A DNA stretch of 20,873 nucleotides from Biscogniauxia marginata (lineage: Eukaryota; Ascomycota; Sordariomycetes; Xylariales; Xylariaceae): assembly GCA_022695795.1 (NCBI GenBank), contig MU404266.1:1-20873 (forward strand), read 5' to 3'. The position numbers were made by a program, and so were the translations under genes. This document shows positions 9,934 to 19,888 of this stretch, one piece after another (positions within the stretch are counted from its first letter, which is position 1; every line of letters begins with the position of its first letter). Below the pieces are notes generated by a model. The model had not been told where the DNA came from and made no database searches. It saw only the letters and a program-made list of their open reading frames with translations.

Positions 9934-10023
9934 ATCTTTCGAGGATTCTTCGAGGTGCCTGAGACGTACATGACCCCCTTTATATATGGTCTGCTGTGGA
10001 TCCTGTCCTCTTTATCCACTTGG

Positions 10024-10043
10024 CTAAGAGGCCAGCCTCTTAG
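10024..10043. repeat. Perfect 9-bp inverted repeat with 2-nt loop
   Basis: CTAAGAGGC at 10024-10032 and its complement GCCTCTTAG at 10035-10043 are separated by CA. No T-run follows and no gene is adjacent, so no function is assigned. Confidence 0.6.
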
Positions 10044-10766
10044 GGAAGTAACTTTCTTTTATACCTGGCCTTTTGTTAGGGGGCTATCCCTAAAATCATA
10101 TGTAGTATTCTATGGCATTTGGGTATGAACTAACTAGTGTATAAAATCCACGCATTCTGTGAACTTGGGTTCGTGATACTATGCATCGCACTTGCGTTGT
10201 TGAATTTCTCTTATGCACTGCGTAAGGGGAATAAACAAACAAAAAGTTTTGCTGTATATATAAATAAGGGCTAGACTGCATAGAAAGATAGGAATATCTT
10301 CTACAGGACGATGATCAAGTTATGTAGGGAAGCATGTGTCTTGGGGTGTATCATTGACCAAGTGCCTGTTCACTCTCTAGGTCCTACTTTTCGGATGGAA
10401 AGCTATCTAGTGAGGAATAGAAGTACTTGGATGATATATTGCATTAACCCCCCGAATTGCCATATATTATCTGCGGGGCTTATTAAAGTCATAATTGACT
10501 TCATCTGCCAAGTCGGAAGATTTGCCCTGCCAAAAGATCACCGCGCCGGTAGAGCAAACTACACATTTAGCCGGTGGATGTACATAGACCCGGATAGGTT
10601 CTATATTTACCTGTTCCAGGTTACCTTACGGAGCCAAAGAGGTTCAAGTTGCAGCAACATATGCGGCAGAATTAACAGGCTTGTATTTAAGAGACCCGGT
10701 CCCTGGTGAACAGAATCTTCGATAGTCGAGACTTCTCATCAGCAGTTTTCCCAGTGAAACTATACA

Positions 10767-11492
10767 ATGAAGAGCGCAAAAGTTACCTCCTTGCTCTGGC
10801 TAGCGGGTATCTCAGCCGCTCAGACGCCGGAAGGTTTCACGCCGGCGGTGGAGGAAAAGCTTGAAGTCACTTTTGGCACCAAACCTATCGACACTGCAGG
10901 GACATTGTTGACAAAAGCGGAAACTGCGCAGCGACCTACCATCGGACTCACGGGAACTGCGGATAAGGTTTACTTATGGATGATGATCGGTAGGCTGATT
11001 GATATGTCTGATCCTGTTTTGGATTCCTGAACTGATGACCGCGTTGCAGACATCGATGCGTAGGCCTAGTCCTCCCCCTTCATATTCCACCTCGCGAATT
11101 CTTCTCTCCAGGACTAATATTCAAAAACCCTACTGAGCAGGTCAACCAACTTCATAAATCCAGGCGCCGGGCAGCCAGCGACCTACCTCCATACGGTCCT
11201 GAGAGACTTTGAGGCGAGCGGTGACGCGTCGGAATCGGACGTCACAACGCTGGGGACCACGGCCACGGGACCCGTAGCGTGGTTTGCCCCCGCGCCGGCA
11301 GCAGAGAACCCGCCGCATCCCCACCGGTACACGAACTTGTTATGGGAGCAGCCTGAGAAGGCCTGGATAATCCCTTCCGGGGCTAGCACCATGCTCCAGA
11401 GTCAGAAGCTTGGGTTCGATGTGCCCGCCTTCATCGAGGCGGCGGGGCTGGGTGCGCCGGTCGCTGCGAATTATTTCAATGTTACGGGCTAA
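10767..11492 (+). CDS. Secreted PEBP-like protein with 10-nt micro-exon, 194 aa
   Basis: This is a member of the phosphatidylethanolamine-binding protein family of the secreted fungal type; its ligand is unknown. Proposed exons are 10767-10989, 11050-11059 and 11141-11492, total 585 nt. Intron 1 (60 bp) and intron 2 (81 bp) both begin GTAGGC and end in CAG. Without removing the second intron the frame meets TAG, TAG and TAA; with it the frame runs cleanly. Residues 1-18 are a signal peptide (cleavage near AQ-TPEG). TPEGFTPAVEEKLEVTFGT follows, then YLWMMIDIDAS around the ligand-pocket strand (69-79), and PPHPHRYTNLLWEQP (135-149), which holds the conserved HRY of the pocket. The end has an N-glycosylation sequon (NVT, 191-193). 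An intact gene is preferred over a pseudogene because exon phases agree and the junction gives the family-like DxDAST. Transcript data would settle the micro-exon. Confidence 0.82.
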
Positions 11493-13189
11493 ATGAGCAA
11501 CAGAGACTGTTATTTGTGACTATAGATATGGTATGAATCACGAGGCGATGGGGGAGCGAGAATGGGTCTACGGATGAAGGCGAAGGAATAAAAGTTTGAT
11601 GGCATGATATCTTTCATTTCACAGTGGCAATTTTACAAGTCAAAAGATATGGCTACTTCATATTCAAGAATACAAGTATGTATGCTCCGGCGCCGCCAAC
11701 AACTTCGATCACGAAAACTTTATAACTCACCAATCCCGCCGTAGAACTATAACCCGTATGACTACTTTTTATCTTTATAAATTTTAACATAGACGACTCC
11801 TCATGTAACGCATAATGCCAGATGGACGTATGACTTCTTGGCCATCTGATAAGGACTAAACCCGAATATCCGGCCACCTTGATGAAGATATCGAAGTCTG
11901 CCAGCATACTCTTAACCAGGTGTCTAACGCCCCCTTCGCCCGCATACGTGGATTGCGTCGCTCGCTTCTTTTCCCACTCTGCTGAGAACTTGTTGGTCGT
12001 CCGCTCGAGCGCCATATTCTATGCTGTAGCCTGCTGCCAAATTGAGATAATAGTGGTAGATGCTATTTATACAGATAGAGGCAGCGAAATTGCGGCTCAA
12101 GATTTGCGCTGCGGTATCCCGGGCGTTGATGTCTGCGATCGTGCGCGGTACTATCTCATGCCGACAGAAGGCCTGCGGGTTCGCGCAATGTGTCTAGCAC
12201 AGGCCGGCATTACAGGAGACCCAGTGCCTACCTATACTAAGTTGAAGGAGTAAGCGAGTGATCTAGCGAGAGTGCGTAGGTGGACATAGGCCAAAAAAGA
12301 CACCAATCTATAGTTAAAATAATGAGAAAACTGAACCGGAAGAGAATGGGACACATGATTTATTCTCCGTGAGATATTCCTTAGCAAGCACACGCAACTA
12401 TTCAGGGTCCGTGACTGTGGTTAGCCGATTCATTTTTCTCGTGGCCGAAGTCATGTTGGTGTGATTGAACCTTACGAGTAACGAATGCGAAATATCCCCC
12501 TTCGTTACGTGGGAGCCCATAATAGTTTCCGCTGTAGTGGTCACCATTGCGGCGTGCCTCGCAGGTTAATATTTGGGTTGTTTGGATCACTCGTGATGTA
12601 TGGTTACGGTTACTTATTAATGATGTATATAAAGGGCGACAGCATTAGTATGGACGATGAATTATAATTGCGTCAAAACTTGGTTATGTCGATGACGTTC
12701 GGAGCATTTTACATTGCTAACCCACCGCGAACAGGCTTCCGCGAGATGACACAAGGACTATGGGCATACGATGGCCAATTATTTTCCAGAACGGCACGAC
12801 CGGGCAAAGTATTAACCTGGGCACCAACTGGTAAGCTTTCTGCAGGTGGAAGTGTGACTCTGTAATCATATATATGAACCGAGCAAAGGAGCTGTCCACC
12901 GTGCTTGTGAGACCAAACTGCCTATATAGGTATATATATAATATTTGTTTAGGATAAAACTGATTTCCAAGGATAATGATGCTTGCATAAATATCTTTGC
13001 TCATGATAGTCGCCGGCGGACGATGGGAGAATTGAACGGTCAACTCTGCTCAAAACAATCCTGCCCCAGCAGAAACCCAAACGCCGCCAACCCATGCAAT
13101 GGTCGTCTAGAGATACGGAGCAATATCCTCCCTAGCTAGTTTCCGACTCCAAAACAGAATCGCCCGCGCGCATTATAAGTCTCCCCAAG
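11493..13189. other. Intergenic region with unassigned ORF fragments
   Basis: Overlapping open frames occupy 11653-12015 (minus, 120 codons) and 11879-12253 (plus, 124 codons). The 3' half of the plus frame (about 12060-12250) has more GC and a plausible Cys-containing composition, but I cannot name a family and see no clear start or introns. A 62-codon minus frame at 12402-12590 is rich in His and Asn. The frame at 12485-12865 is listed separately. The stretch may hold remains of one or more genes. Confidence 0.4.
12485..12865 (+). pseudogene. Possible gene remnant with one in-frame stop
   Basis: One plus-strand frame runs 127 codons including the final TAA at 12863-12865. It is interrupted only by a TAA at 12665-12667, which a single C-to-T change in CAA could have produced. 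The second half (YDGQLFSRTARPGKVLTW and onward) has a protein-like mix of residues. I do not recognise the family. An intron could also span the stop, since GTATGG occurs upstream near 12598, but I see no convincing acceptor. It may simply be a chance open frame. Confidence 0.22.
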
Positions 13190-14841
13190 TCAGTGTGCAA
13201 TGCCTTCATTGTTTCTGCCTACCGTACTCGGACTATTCGAGTCGCTGTCGTCATCCCCAACTTGCCGTCTGGGGCTGTCATCTTCGTCGTCACTCATCAG
13301 ACCCTCCAGCTCAAATTCCTGAGCGTCTCGGACTGGGACATTTCCGTTCAGGCGAGGACCTAGGCGGCCATTCGCCAGCTCCTTGTTGGGAAGTTCTATC
13401 GTCGAGTTGCGGTCGTAGACAGTGATGAGCATGTTCGCAAAGAGGAAAACCAGAAAGGCTAGCGAATACAGAATCAAAATGTACGCAACATGATCAATGC
13501 TGGAGGAGTCGATAAGACTCATCTGTTCTTCGGTGGCACCCATGAATAGAAAGCCGGAGGCATATAATAACTTTCATAATGGTCAGTAGTTGATTCAGAT
13601 AGTGCGACTCATCGGAGAGAATACTCACAAAGACGGGCACATATTGGAAGCTGCTGATTTGCCGACCGTCTGTAGACAAGCCAGGGCGGTCTTTCAGCAC
13701 GAAAGATACCTCGATGATGCGAGTGAGGCCGGCAGCCATAAGAGTATAGCCGAACATCTTGTGGGTCTCGGCGCTGATCATTAAGTCTTGGGGGTGGGAG
13801 CTCATCGCCCAACCAGTAATCAAGATGACAAACCCAGGCACAAAGTTGCGCTGCGGGCGGCCATCGCGATCCCTACTGAGCCACACACCGGCCAAGCCGG
13901 CACACCACCAGATGATACCCATCGTCGTGTGCTGCCAGTCGTTCTTCACCCAGGCCGTACCCCACTGATGCTCGGTGAAGGTATTTACGCAGCCCCAAGC
14001 GGCGATGACGACGCTGTCGAAGAATTCTTGAGACCGGCCGGTTCTCTGGAGCCATAATTGTCCAACAAGCAAGAGTAGGGTAAGTAGAACACCATAGGCG
14101 ATGAACGCACTGCCCATGATGAAATGGGCTAAACACTGTCCCACATGGTCGCCCTGGCAGAAGCCGAGCGTGGTGATACCGCCGAATAGCATCTGGGTCC
14201 AGGAGAGTACCGGCACTGCCTTACCGACAATGCCGTGGCCTAGCTTGACGAAGCGTCGAATCTTCCCGTGAATACCACTCTCTATATGTAGCTTAAGGTA
14301 AATACCTAGAAGGATCTGGATGAAAAGCAGCAAGGACAGCGGTGAGGCAAACTTGGAATGGACGTTGGAGTGTAGAAATTCGCGACCGCCGTGCATGTGG
14401 CCGAGGGCGTAGCCGAGGATGGCGAGTATCGTCCCGGCGGCCTGAACAGGGACGTGCCATCGCGATTTGACGATCTGTACGACGTGGGTGGTTAGAAAGG
14501 AGAGAACTGCACGTCAGTACAGCGCAGAGAATATCTTACGCCAAGGACCATTCCCAGCGGAAAGATGACACCCCAGGCGGCAATCTGGATGAATATGTGA
14601 ATCCATAGTATAGTGTCCTAACAGCCAATTCGTCAGCGTCCTGCTTCTCTTCCCCGGCGACGTCGTCTCCAGATTGTCTAGTTCGCATCGTACGGACGGG
14701 GGATGGACGTACAATCGGATCGGCAGAGATGGCCTCTCCCTCCTCGATATGCGACGAGCTGTGATCGTGTCCGGAAGCCATCGGAAAGGTAGCCAGGGCG
14801 AGCGAGAATGTAGATAGGGATAAAAGAGAGTTGGGAGACAT
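13190..14841 (-). CDS. YTP1-family membrane protein, 4 exons, 477 aa
   Basis: This polytopic membrane protein has the DUF2427 (N-terminal) plus Ytp1 (C-terminal) architecture; the cellular role is poorly known. Exons in transcript order are 14841-14713, 14617-14540, 14474-13629 and 13570-13190 (1434 nt, all junctions phase 0). Introns are 95, 65 and 58 bp, with donors GTACGT, GTAAGA and GTGAGT and acceptors TTAG, ACAG and AAAG. The last has a TACTGACC branch site and restores FQYVPVFLLYASGFLFMGATEEQ. A signal peptide (1-23) precedes a His-rich lumenal stretch (HDHSSSH). The first membrane block carries His50, His76, His108 and His149, one per helix region, as in cytochrome b561 domains. About ten helices follow, then an acidic, Asp/Ser-rich cytosolic tail (from about 410). 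Length is close to yeast Ytp1 (about 459 aa). A start 33 nt further upstream is in frame, but the chosen Met gives the better signal peptide. Confidence 0.9.
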
Positions 14842-15307
14842 GTTTGGTCCCCGAGCGAGTTTGCCTGCAGCCATGTCGGCTCGGTGCAGGGCCCCCTTCA
14901 CGGGCGTCCGCGTTTCGTCTTGCTTACAACAGCGGAACTCCAAGATCCTGGGCGGTCCCAGGAAGGGTCTCGAGGGTTACTTGGATGTGTAGCAAAGTCG
15001 GTGGGGGCACCAGAAAACAGACGCAGCCAGTCAATCGGAGCCAATTCTGTATTAGGGAAGTATCGGGGCGTCGGTCTCCTTAACGGGGACGTTGTTGTCG
15101 CCACCGTTGTCGTTGTCGTCGTTGACAATGGAGTTTGTCGACTTGCGACAGGAGGAACATGAAGGATTGAGGAATGGCGAGAAGAATGAGAGAGGTAGAG
15201 AAAATTAATTCAAAAGCACCCCCTCCCCACTCTCTCGCTAACATTCCACCGGTACATACCTGCAATACCCTTTTTTTAACGTAATCAAGTAGGTACATAC
15301 TCACCTG

Positions 15308-15985
15308 TAGGTAGGTAGGTACCTGAGGTGGCAGACGCGGAATGCACATAATCTGTTAATCAATTGTCCCGAACCTGATTCGACAGGGCTGGTTTCAAAT
15401 ACCTAGGTACTTACGGATGTACGGAGTACGGACTGGTGGCTTGCGTATTGCTAGGCTAACAACCTTGGTACATATGTTAGGTACCTAGGTACGTAGTGGA
15501 CTTGGTTCCGCCAGTTCCAGAACTCCCGAGGATCCGTGGCCCTTGTCGCTATTCTATATATGTAAACCGTACAATACATACATACCTAGGTATGTATGTA
15601 AGCTACACAGGTTATGTGATTAGTCAATACCCCACAAGGATACATGCTTTAGGTACGTAACTTCCTTGCACGCAGATGTAAATTCCCTATACCTAACAGC
15701 AACTTTGCTTGTACTACATACCTAAGTATATACTCGGGTTGGCTTTTTACAACGAAAACGTCATGTTTATAGCTCCTACATAAGTATAGTCTCTCTACGT
15801 AGTTAAAAGTGGAAACGATACAATAATTATGCACCTATTATTAAGAATATGTAGAAAGGTACCTAGGTAGGTTAGTAAGAGTAATAAGTATAATTAGATC
15901 TACACTAGGAAGTTTGACGTGCATTTACAAAATAGGTAATGACTCGGGAGACTCAATTACCTGAAGGTAGGTGGGTACCCCCTAC
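15308..15985. repeat. Cluster of TACCTAGGTA palindromes
   Basis: Exact TACCTAGGTA occurs at 15400-15409, 15482-15491, 15583-15592 and 15860-15869. Partial relatives (GTAGGTAGGTAGGTACCT near 15308, TTAGGTACGTA near 15649, TACCTAAGTA near 15719, GGTAGGTGGGTACC near 15965) fill the gaps. Such elements are common in intergenic DNA of some Sordariomycetes, as far as I recall; their function is not known to me. Confidence 0.8.
15575..15600. repeat. 26-bp perfect palindrome
   Basis: The half TACATACATACCT (15575-15587) is followed without spacer by its exact reverse complement (15588-15600). It contains one of the TACCTAGGTA cores at its centre. It could extrude a cruciform or bind a dimeric regulator; neither is shown. 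Confidence 0.85.
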
Positions 15986-17105
15986 ATAGGTATATTCTCA
16001 TATTATGGTAATCTTGAATTCCTTTTGGATTCCATCCGTTCTCCTTATGGTCCACACTACTATATATAACCCGTATTCCCAACATTAAGTTCAAATTACC
16101 CCTATTTGCCCTGACTCATTTCTAATCTCAGCCTCATCTCACATCTCATCGCACTCTAGTATTTCTTGGCAACGGGAATCGGAACTTGATTATGAGGCTA
16201 TTTCTTAACTCACGATGAGAGAAAGAAAGGGTGGGAAATGGCTTGGCGAGAGGACTTGATAACTGTGACATCAACCTTGAGAAACAAATTAGCTGAATCG
16301 CCCACCATCAAAGGTATTTCATCTTACCTTTATCGGCCACAAACTAAATAATGGAGCAAGCAAAGCTCCGACAAACAATCTAACCGACAACAAACTCGAT
16401 TCCCTGCTAATGCCGGAGCTGTAGTCGATAGGACATGGTGGGCTTTGTAGAATAAGATCTTTATTAAAACAAGACATGACTTGGGAATTGAAGTGATAAG
16501 TGATTCCATCCAGCTAAAAACCCTAGACGAGACCCTTATAACCATACAATTTCACTTATCTCTACAGCTCTAAGCAACCTGGCCGCTTCCAGTTACAGCC
16601 CCTTTCATTATTCTTAAGAGATGACTCGGAGATGACATCGAGAGTTCACTCTTACGGCGTACCCTCGACTCGAGAAAAGACTGTTATCATTACTGCAGGT
16701 TAAAGCATCTTGGCGAGGTTTTGACACAACTAAAATCTAGCTAGAGTGAAGTATAATCAAGGCAAGCTACTCCATGCCTGCTTCTAGATAATAGTAATCG
16801 GGGACGCTCAATGCGTTTTTATGCCAGGGATTCTAGAGATCATACGAGCGCCCGTGGCTTTGTCTCGGGCTGTCAGATTCGGAAGGGTTTTTGATATGTC
16901 TACTCCTTTGACGGCCAGGCTACTCTGCCTTATAATGGGATAGTAATTGAACGGAGAAAAGACAGGAAAACTCCACCATAGATGCAAAGTGTTTGACGAG
17001 CTCGATATAGTTCTTAAATCAGCTATTCCTTCTAGCGCTGCCCAAGCTCGACAGCCATGGCTCGAACTCAATCACAAAATCCAGACAATTTCAACACCGT
17101 CTGCA

Positions 17106-17929
17106 ATGCCAGCCATTGCCTCCCTCGCCCTGGTTGTCTTCCATGCGAACTTCGACGGTCCTATCTCCCTTGACATTCAGGTCGGCAACTTGAAGTATGT
17201 CAGATACCCAAATGAAATCCCGGGCCACATTCTCACAGGCAGAAGGTATTCAGATAACCGGATAACAATCGAAAGCTGCCAGGAATATTGTAGGAAGAAC
17301 AGCTTCCCCCTGTCGGGCGTTGAGTATGGACGGGAGTGCTATTACGACAGGACTATCACTAAGCCCACGACTTTGGATCAGGGGGGCTGCGGCATGAACT
17401 ACGCGAGAAACAACAAGCAGATATGCAGCGGAAATGCCCGCGTTTTCATCTTCAATGCGACTGGTTTCGTGGGCCCTTCCGCGACCAAGATTATCAGAGG
17501 TACCTGACAGTACCAGTCACGTTATATGGGGTCCATGGGCGTTCGTCCCTCGACACACTCATCAAGGCGGATGATAAGATGAGGATTGAAATGTGCACAA
17601 AGGCCTGCCAGGCTGCCAAGTGCACCTACGCTTCCCTTGAGTACGGTCGTGAATGTTGGTGCAGTGCTCAGCCCTGGCCAGACCTACAAGACACCGCCGA
17701 CCCAAGCTGTGCTATGCAGTGCGACATGATATGCGGCGATCGAGACGCCATGTCACACGGGGACACAGATATGTCTCCGAGATTCAGGAATGAGATGAAT
17801 GGTCAGAAGATATGCAGAGTGACCAACACACATATGGATACCTCAGGCATACGGCATGTACACGTGTATAAATACAGACCTCTCCCCCCTCGAGGAGTCA
17901 GAGAAAACTTAGATTGTTATGACTCCTAG
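17106..17929 (+). CDS. Two-WSC-domain protein, degenerate or intron-containing
   Basis: WSC domains are Cys-rich carbohydrate-binding modules of cell-surface and secreted fungal proteins. The first frame (start 17106) opens with a hydrophobic stretch (AIASLALVVF) that may be a signal peptide, then a WSC-like domain with IESCQEYC (56-62), GVEYGRECYY (71-80), GGCG (93-96) and RVFIFNA. It ends at a stop at 17505. A second frame continues with VTLYGVHGRSS, IEMCTKACQAAKC, LEYGRECWC, PSCAMQCDMICG and a terminal HVHVYKY to the stop at 17927. The frames join if an intron at 17464-17516 (53 bp, weak GTTTCG donor, CAG acceptor) is removed, giving 256 aa; otherwise the gene is frameshifted. The usual first Cys of the WSC fold is missing in both domains, and the Tyr-Cys pair of domain 1 reads Tyr-Tyr, so decay is a real possibility. 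Confidence 0.65.
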
Positions 17930-19215
17930 AGACACCATGAATTTCAATAGTTGATTCAGAACATTCACAGTTCCAAGCGTCACTCCCTTGTCACACGCCA
18001 TCACTACATATAAGACCAGCCACGAGAAGAAAAAAGATGGTTATGAAAAACCGGATGCCGATATCTAGAGCGCGAGGAAGGGAAGGTTTTTGAAGGTTAT
18101 GCGAATACATCGAAATGCTCACCTTTGATGGCGAATAATACGAGGAAGATGGAGATCAAGTAGTATATAGGAGCAACCCCCGCTCTGTTGGACTTCTTAA
18201 CAAATGGGCTGATAAATGAATACCTAACCATAGGATTATAGGCAGCGTGCCTACGAGTTTACGTGTAAAAGATGTTAATTGACGGCTTCTGAAGTTTGAT
18301 GTTGACTGGGTTTGAGTATGTTCCTGTCGAACTGATTATAAACTATCACTATATCCACTGAAATCTGATTAATATCGTAGGTTCGTCTAAACTTCGTATA
18401 AACTATTCTCTTATAACCTAACACTTCGTATCACGGTGTTAGGCGGGCTTGAGCTTTTCGTATAAAAAATCCGGATTCAGTCCCGTAAAATAATCGCGGC
18501 TTAAAAATTTAGTTCGAAGGCACGTAGGACATATTAACTATAATCCCTTTATTCTATCTTGACATATTACTATGCCTTTTATACCGCACCTTATCCACCC
18601 CAAGTTCATATTTAAATATGAACAGATGTGCGAATTAAACATACGGTTTAAGCATAAATGACCTAATATTCTTATACTTGGTGAAGCCACAATTATACAG
18701 CTATCTTTTTTATTACATTCATCGCATGTCTGGGTACGAATGAATCTCGCTGGCTCGTGGGTAATCTCGACTCGAGCAGGACGTATAGACGTACCATGGC
18801 GGAGGGAGCCCTTAAAAATATTTACGAAACCAAATCACGAGCAGACCGTGCAACTGTGCTAGCTAAAGAGGCAGCATGTTCATCTGGCCCTTAACTAAAC
18901 CTTGTTGTACTAAGCCGCGCAAACTAGAGAATAGCGAGGATAGCTTGGTGCTACCAAATCGGTAGGCGTATATATAAGTGATAAAGCTTTTAAAATCACC
19001 ATAGAATATGATTTTGTCATATCGTGTCATATCTTGTCGATTCGTTAAATATTGCACGTCATTCTCCTGTCCAAGTCTATACTTCGAATACCTAATAAAT
19101 AGAGTACTGTGTTAAATGCAAAGAAAACGTTGGAGTAGAACGAGGGATGCTCATATATACATTTGAGTACTCCATATTCCGGTATCTTTCTCATGTTAGT
19201 GTAACCGGAGACTTT
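17930..19215. other. Gene-poor intergenic region
   Basis: I see no credible gene. The minus-strand frame at 18863-19057 lacks any domain. Features are an 8-bp inverted repeat (CCTAACAC at 18417-18424, GTGTTAGG at 18436-18443), a 20-bp palindrome at 18604-18623, and a short tandem TGTCATATC repeat near 19014-19035. It may contain an old transposon, but no transposase remains are visible. Confidence 0.5.
18604..18623. repeat. 20-bp perfect palindrome
   Basis: GTTCATATTT is followed directly by AAATATGAAC, its exact reverse complement. There is no adjacent gene or T-run, so a terminator role is not supported. Confidence 0.85.
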
Positions 19216-19888
19216 TTAGTTCTCGTTTCGCCTCTCGTCGAGGCAGATACACATGGCCACGACAATGGCCATATCGACGTTTGGCGCAACTGTGACGGCG
19301 TAGGTCTGTTGGCCTCCTAAGATCTCGCGCATGTTGAAGAACTTTCGGTCGATGTGGGCGACGGGCTGCTTGGTCACCTCGTCCGTAATATCAGCCTTGC
19401 GGTCGAAGAAGTCACCCTTCATAAGGAGATATTCGTTCTTGCCGTTCGCTGAGGTGAAGGTACCAACAGACTTGGAAGAACCAACTGTCGGGATTATGTG
19501 TCTATCAGCAGTAGAAAGAGGGATTGCGGGGTGGAAAAGTCTTACTGCTAAACTTTCCCTTCAGCTCGAAGACTTGGTTGCCCTTTGGGTCCTCGGCGTA
19601 GTACGTCGAGTGCAGAGCGATCAGCCTTTTGCGAATAGTGAAGAGGTGGTTTCCGTGTGTGTCTAAGATTCGTTTGCGGCTCGAGAGAGAGAGGGTACTT
19701 CCCTCAACCTTGAAGATAGGCCGCCCATCAACGGTCTTGACATCAAAGCTGTCACCTGACAGCGAGAGAATCTTCTCCTTGAGAACCAAGGTTTCAGACT
19801 GTCGCGCAATATAAGGTGTGAAGACGCCCATCGGCGTGGGGTAGGGGGCCATCTGTAGGACCGGCGCCATGATGACGGACTCTGGCAT
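19216..19888 (-). CDS. LURP-one-related (LOR/tubby-like) protein, 203 aa
   Basis: LOR proteins share the tubby C-terminal beta-barrel fold around a hydrophobic helix; plant members act in defence, and fungal roles are mostly unknown. Exons in transcript order are 19888-19546 and 19484-19216 (612 nt). The 61-bp intron has GTAAGA, a CTGAT branch site and an ACAG end, and splits an Ile codon (after KGKFS). Residues 28-115 show the family pattern: VLKEKILSLSGDSFDVKTVDG, IFKVEG, SLSSRKRILDTHGNHLFTIRKR, LHSTYYAED and GNQVFELKGKFS. The second exon has the matching strands, VGTFTSANGKNEYLLMKGDFFDRKADITD and the hydrophobic stretch YAVTVAPNVDMAIVVAMCICLDERR near the end. Without splicing the frame would end in an unrelated PP-rich tail. 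The start at 19888 is the first in-frame Met; Met7 is an alternative. This is the last gene before the telomere, about 0.9 kb away. Confidence 0.9.

Larger units (their letters stand above)
7817..10766. other. Long intergenic region, no convincing gene
   Basis: Composition is moderately AT-rich and stop codons occur often in all frames. Open frames at 8668-8862, 9880-10128 and 10311-10709 have no signal peptide, domain or family resemblance I can name. The last one ends 57 bp before the PEBP start and may be chance. Structure present: a 14-bp palindrome AGGTATATATACCT at 8250-8263, a diverged direct repeat (9627-9696 and 9864-9933), and two short hairpins at 10024-10043 and 10076-10093. It may be decayed sequence from older insertions. 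Confidence 0.5.
14842..17105. other. Long intergenic region between YTP1 and WSC genes
   Basis: No gene is recognised. 15086-15130 is an imperfect (GTC/GTT) triplet tract in the YTP1 upstream region. 15300-16000 holds the TACCTAGGTA palindrome cluster. TATATATAA at about 16071, followed by pyrimidine-rich sequence (16100-16160), looks like a fungal core promoter pointing right. The first open frame after it (ATG at 16192) stops after eight codons, so the transcript it might drive is unknown. Open frames at 16330-16545 and 16808-17071 (minus) and 16947-17105 (plus) have no recognisable domains. Confidence 0.5.

Noticed and set aside
10076..10093. TTAGGG and CCCTAA facing each other across 6 nt, as if an interstitial telomere junction
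   Set aside because: Only one hexamer on each side; too short to separate from chance, and no repeated units are present.
10311..10709. 132-aa plus-strand open frame before the PEBP gene
   Set aside because: No recognisable domain, signal peptide or family; it ends inside the probable PEBP promoter and its composition is not protein-like throughout.
10767..11492. PEBP gene as a pseudogene with frameshifts and three stop codons
   Set aside because: The apparent lesions vanish when a second GTAGGC...CAG intron is removed; upstream and downstream frames are the same and phases match.
11653..12253. Overlapping 120- and 124-codon frames on opposite strands
   Set aside because: At most one can be real, neither matches a family I know, and no splice structure supports either; kept only as a note on the intergenic region.
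12996..13003. Exact yeast Mac1 element TTTGCTCA
   Set aside because: It is a single copy on the 3' side of the YTP1 gene, not in a promoter position, and one such octamer in about 21 kb is expected by chance.
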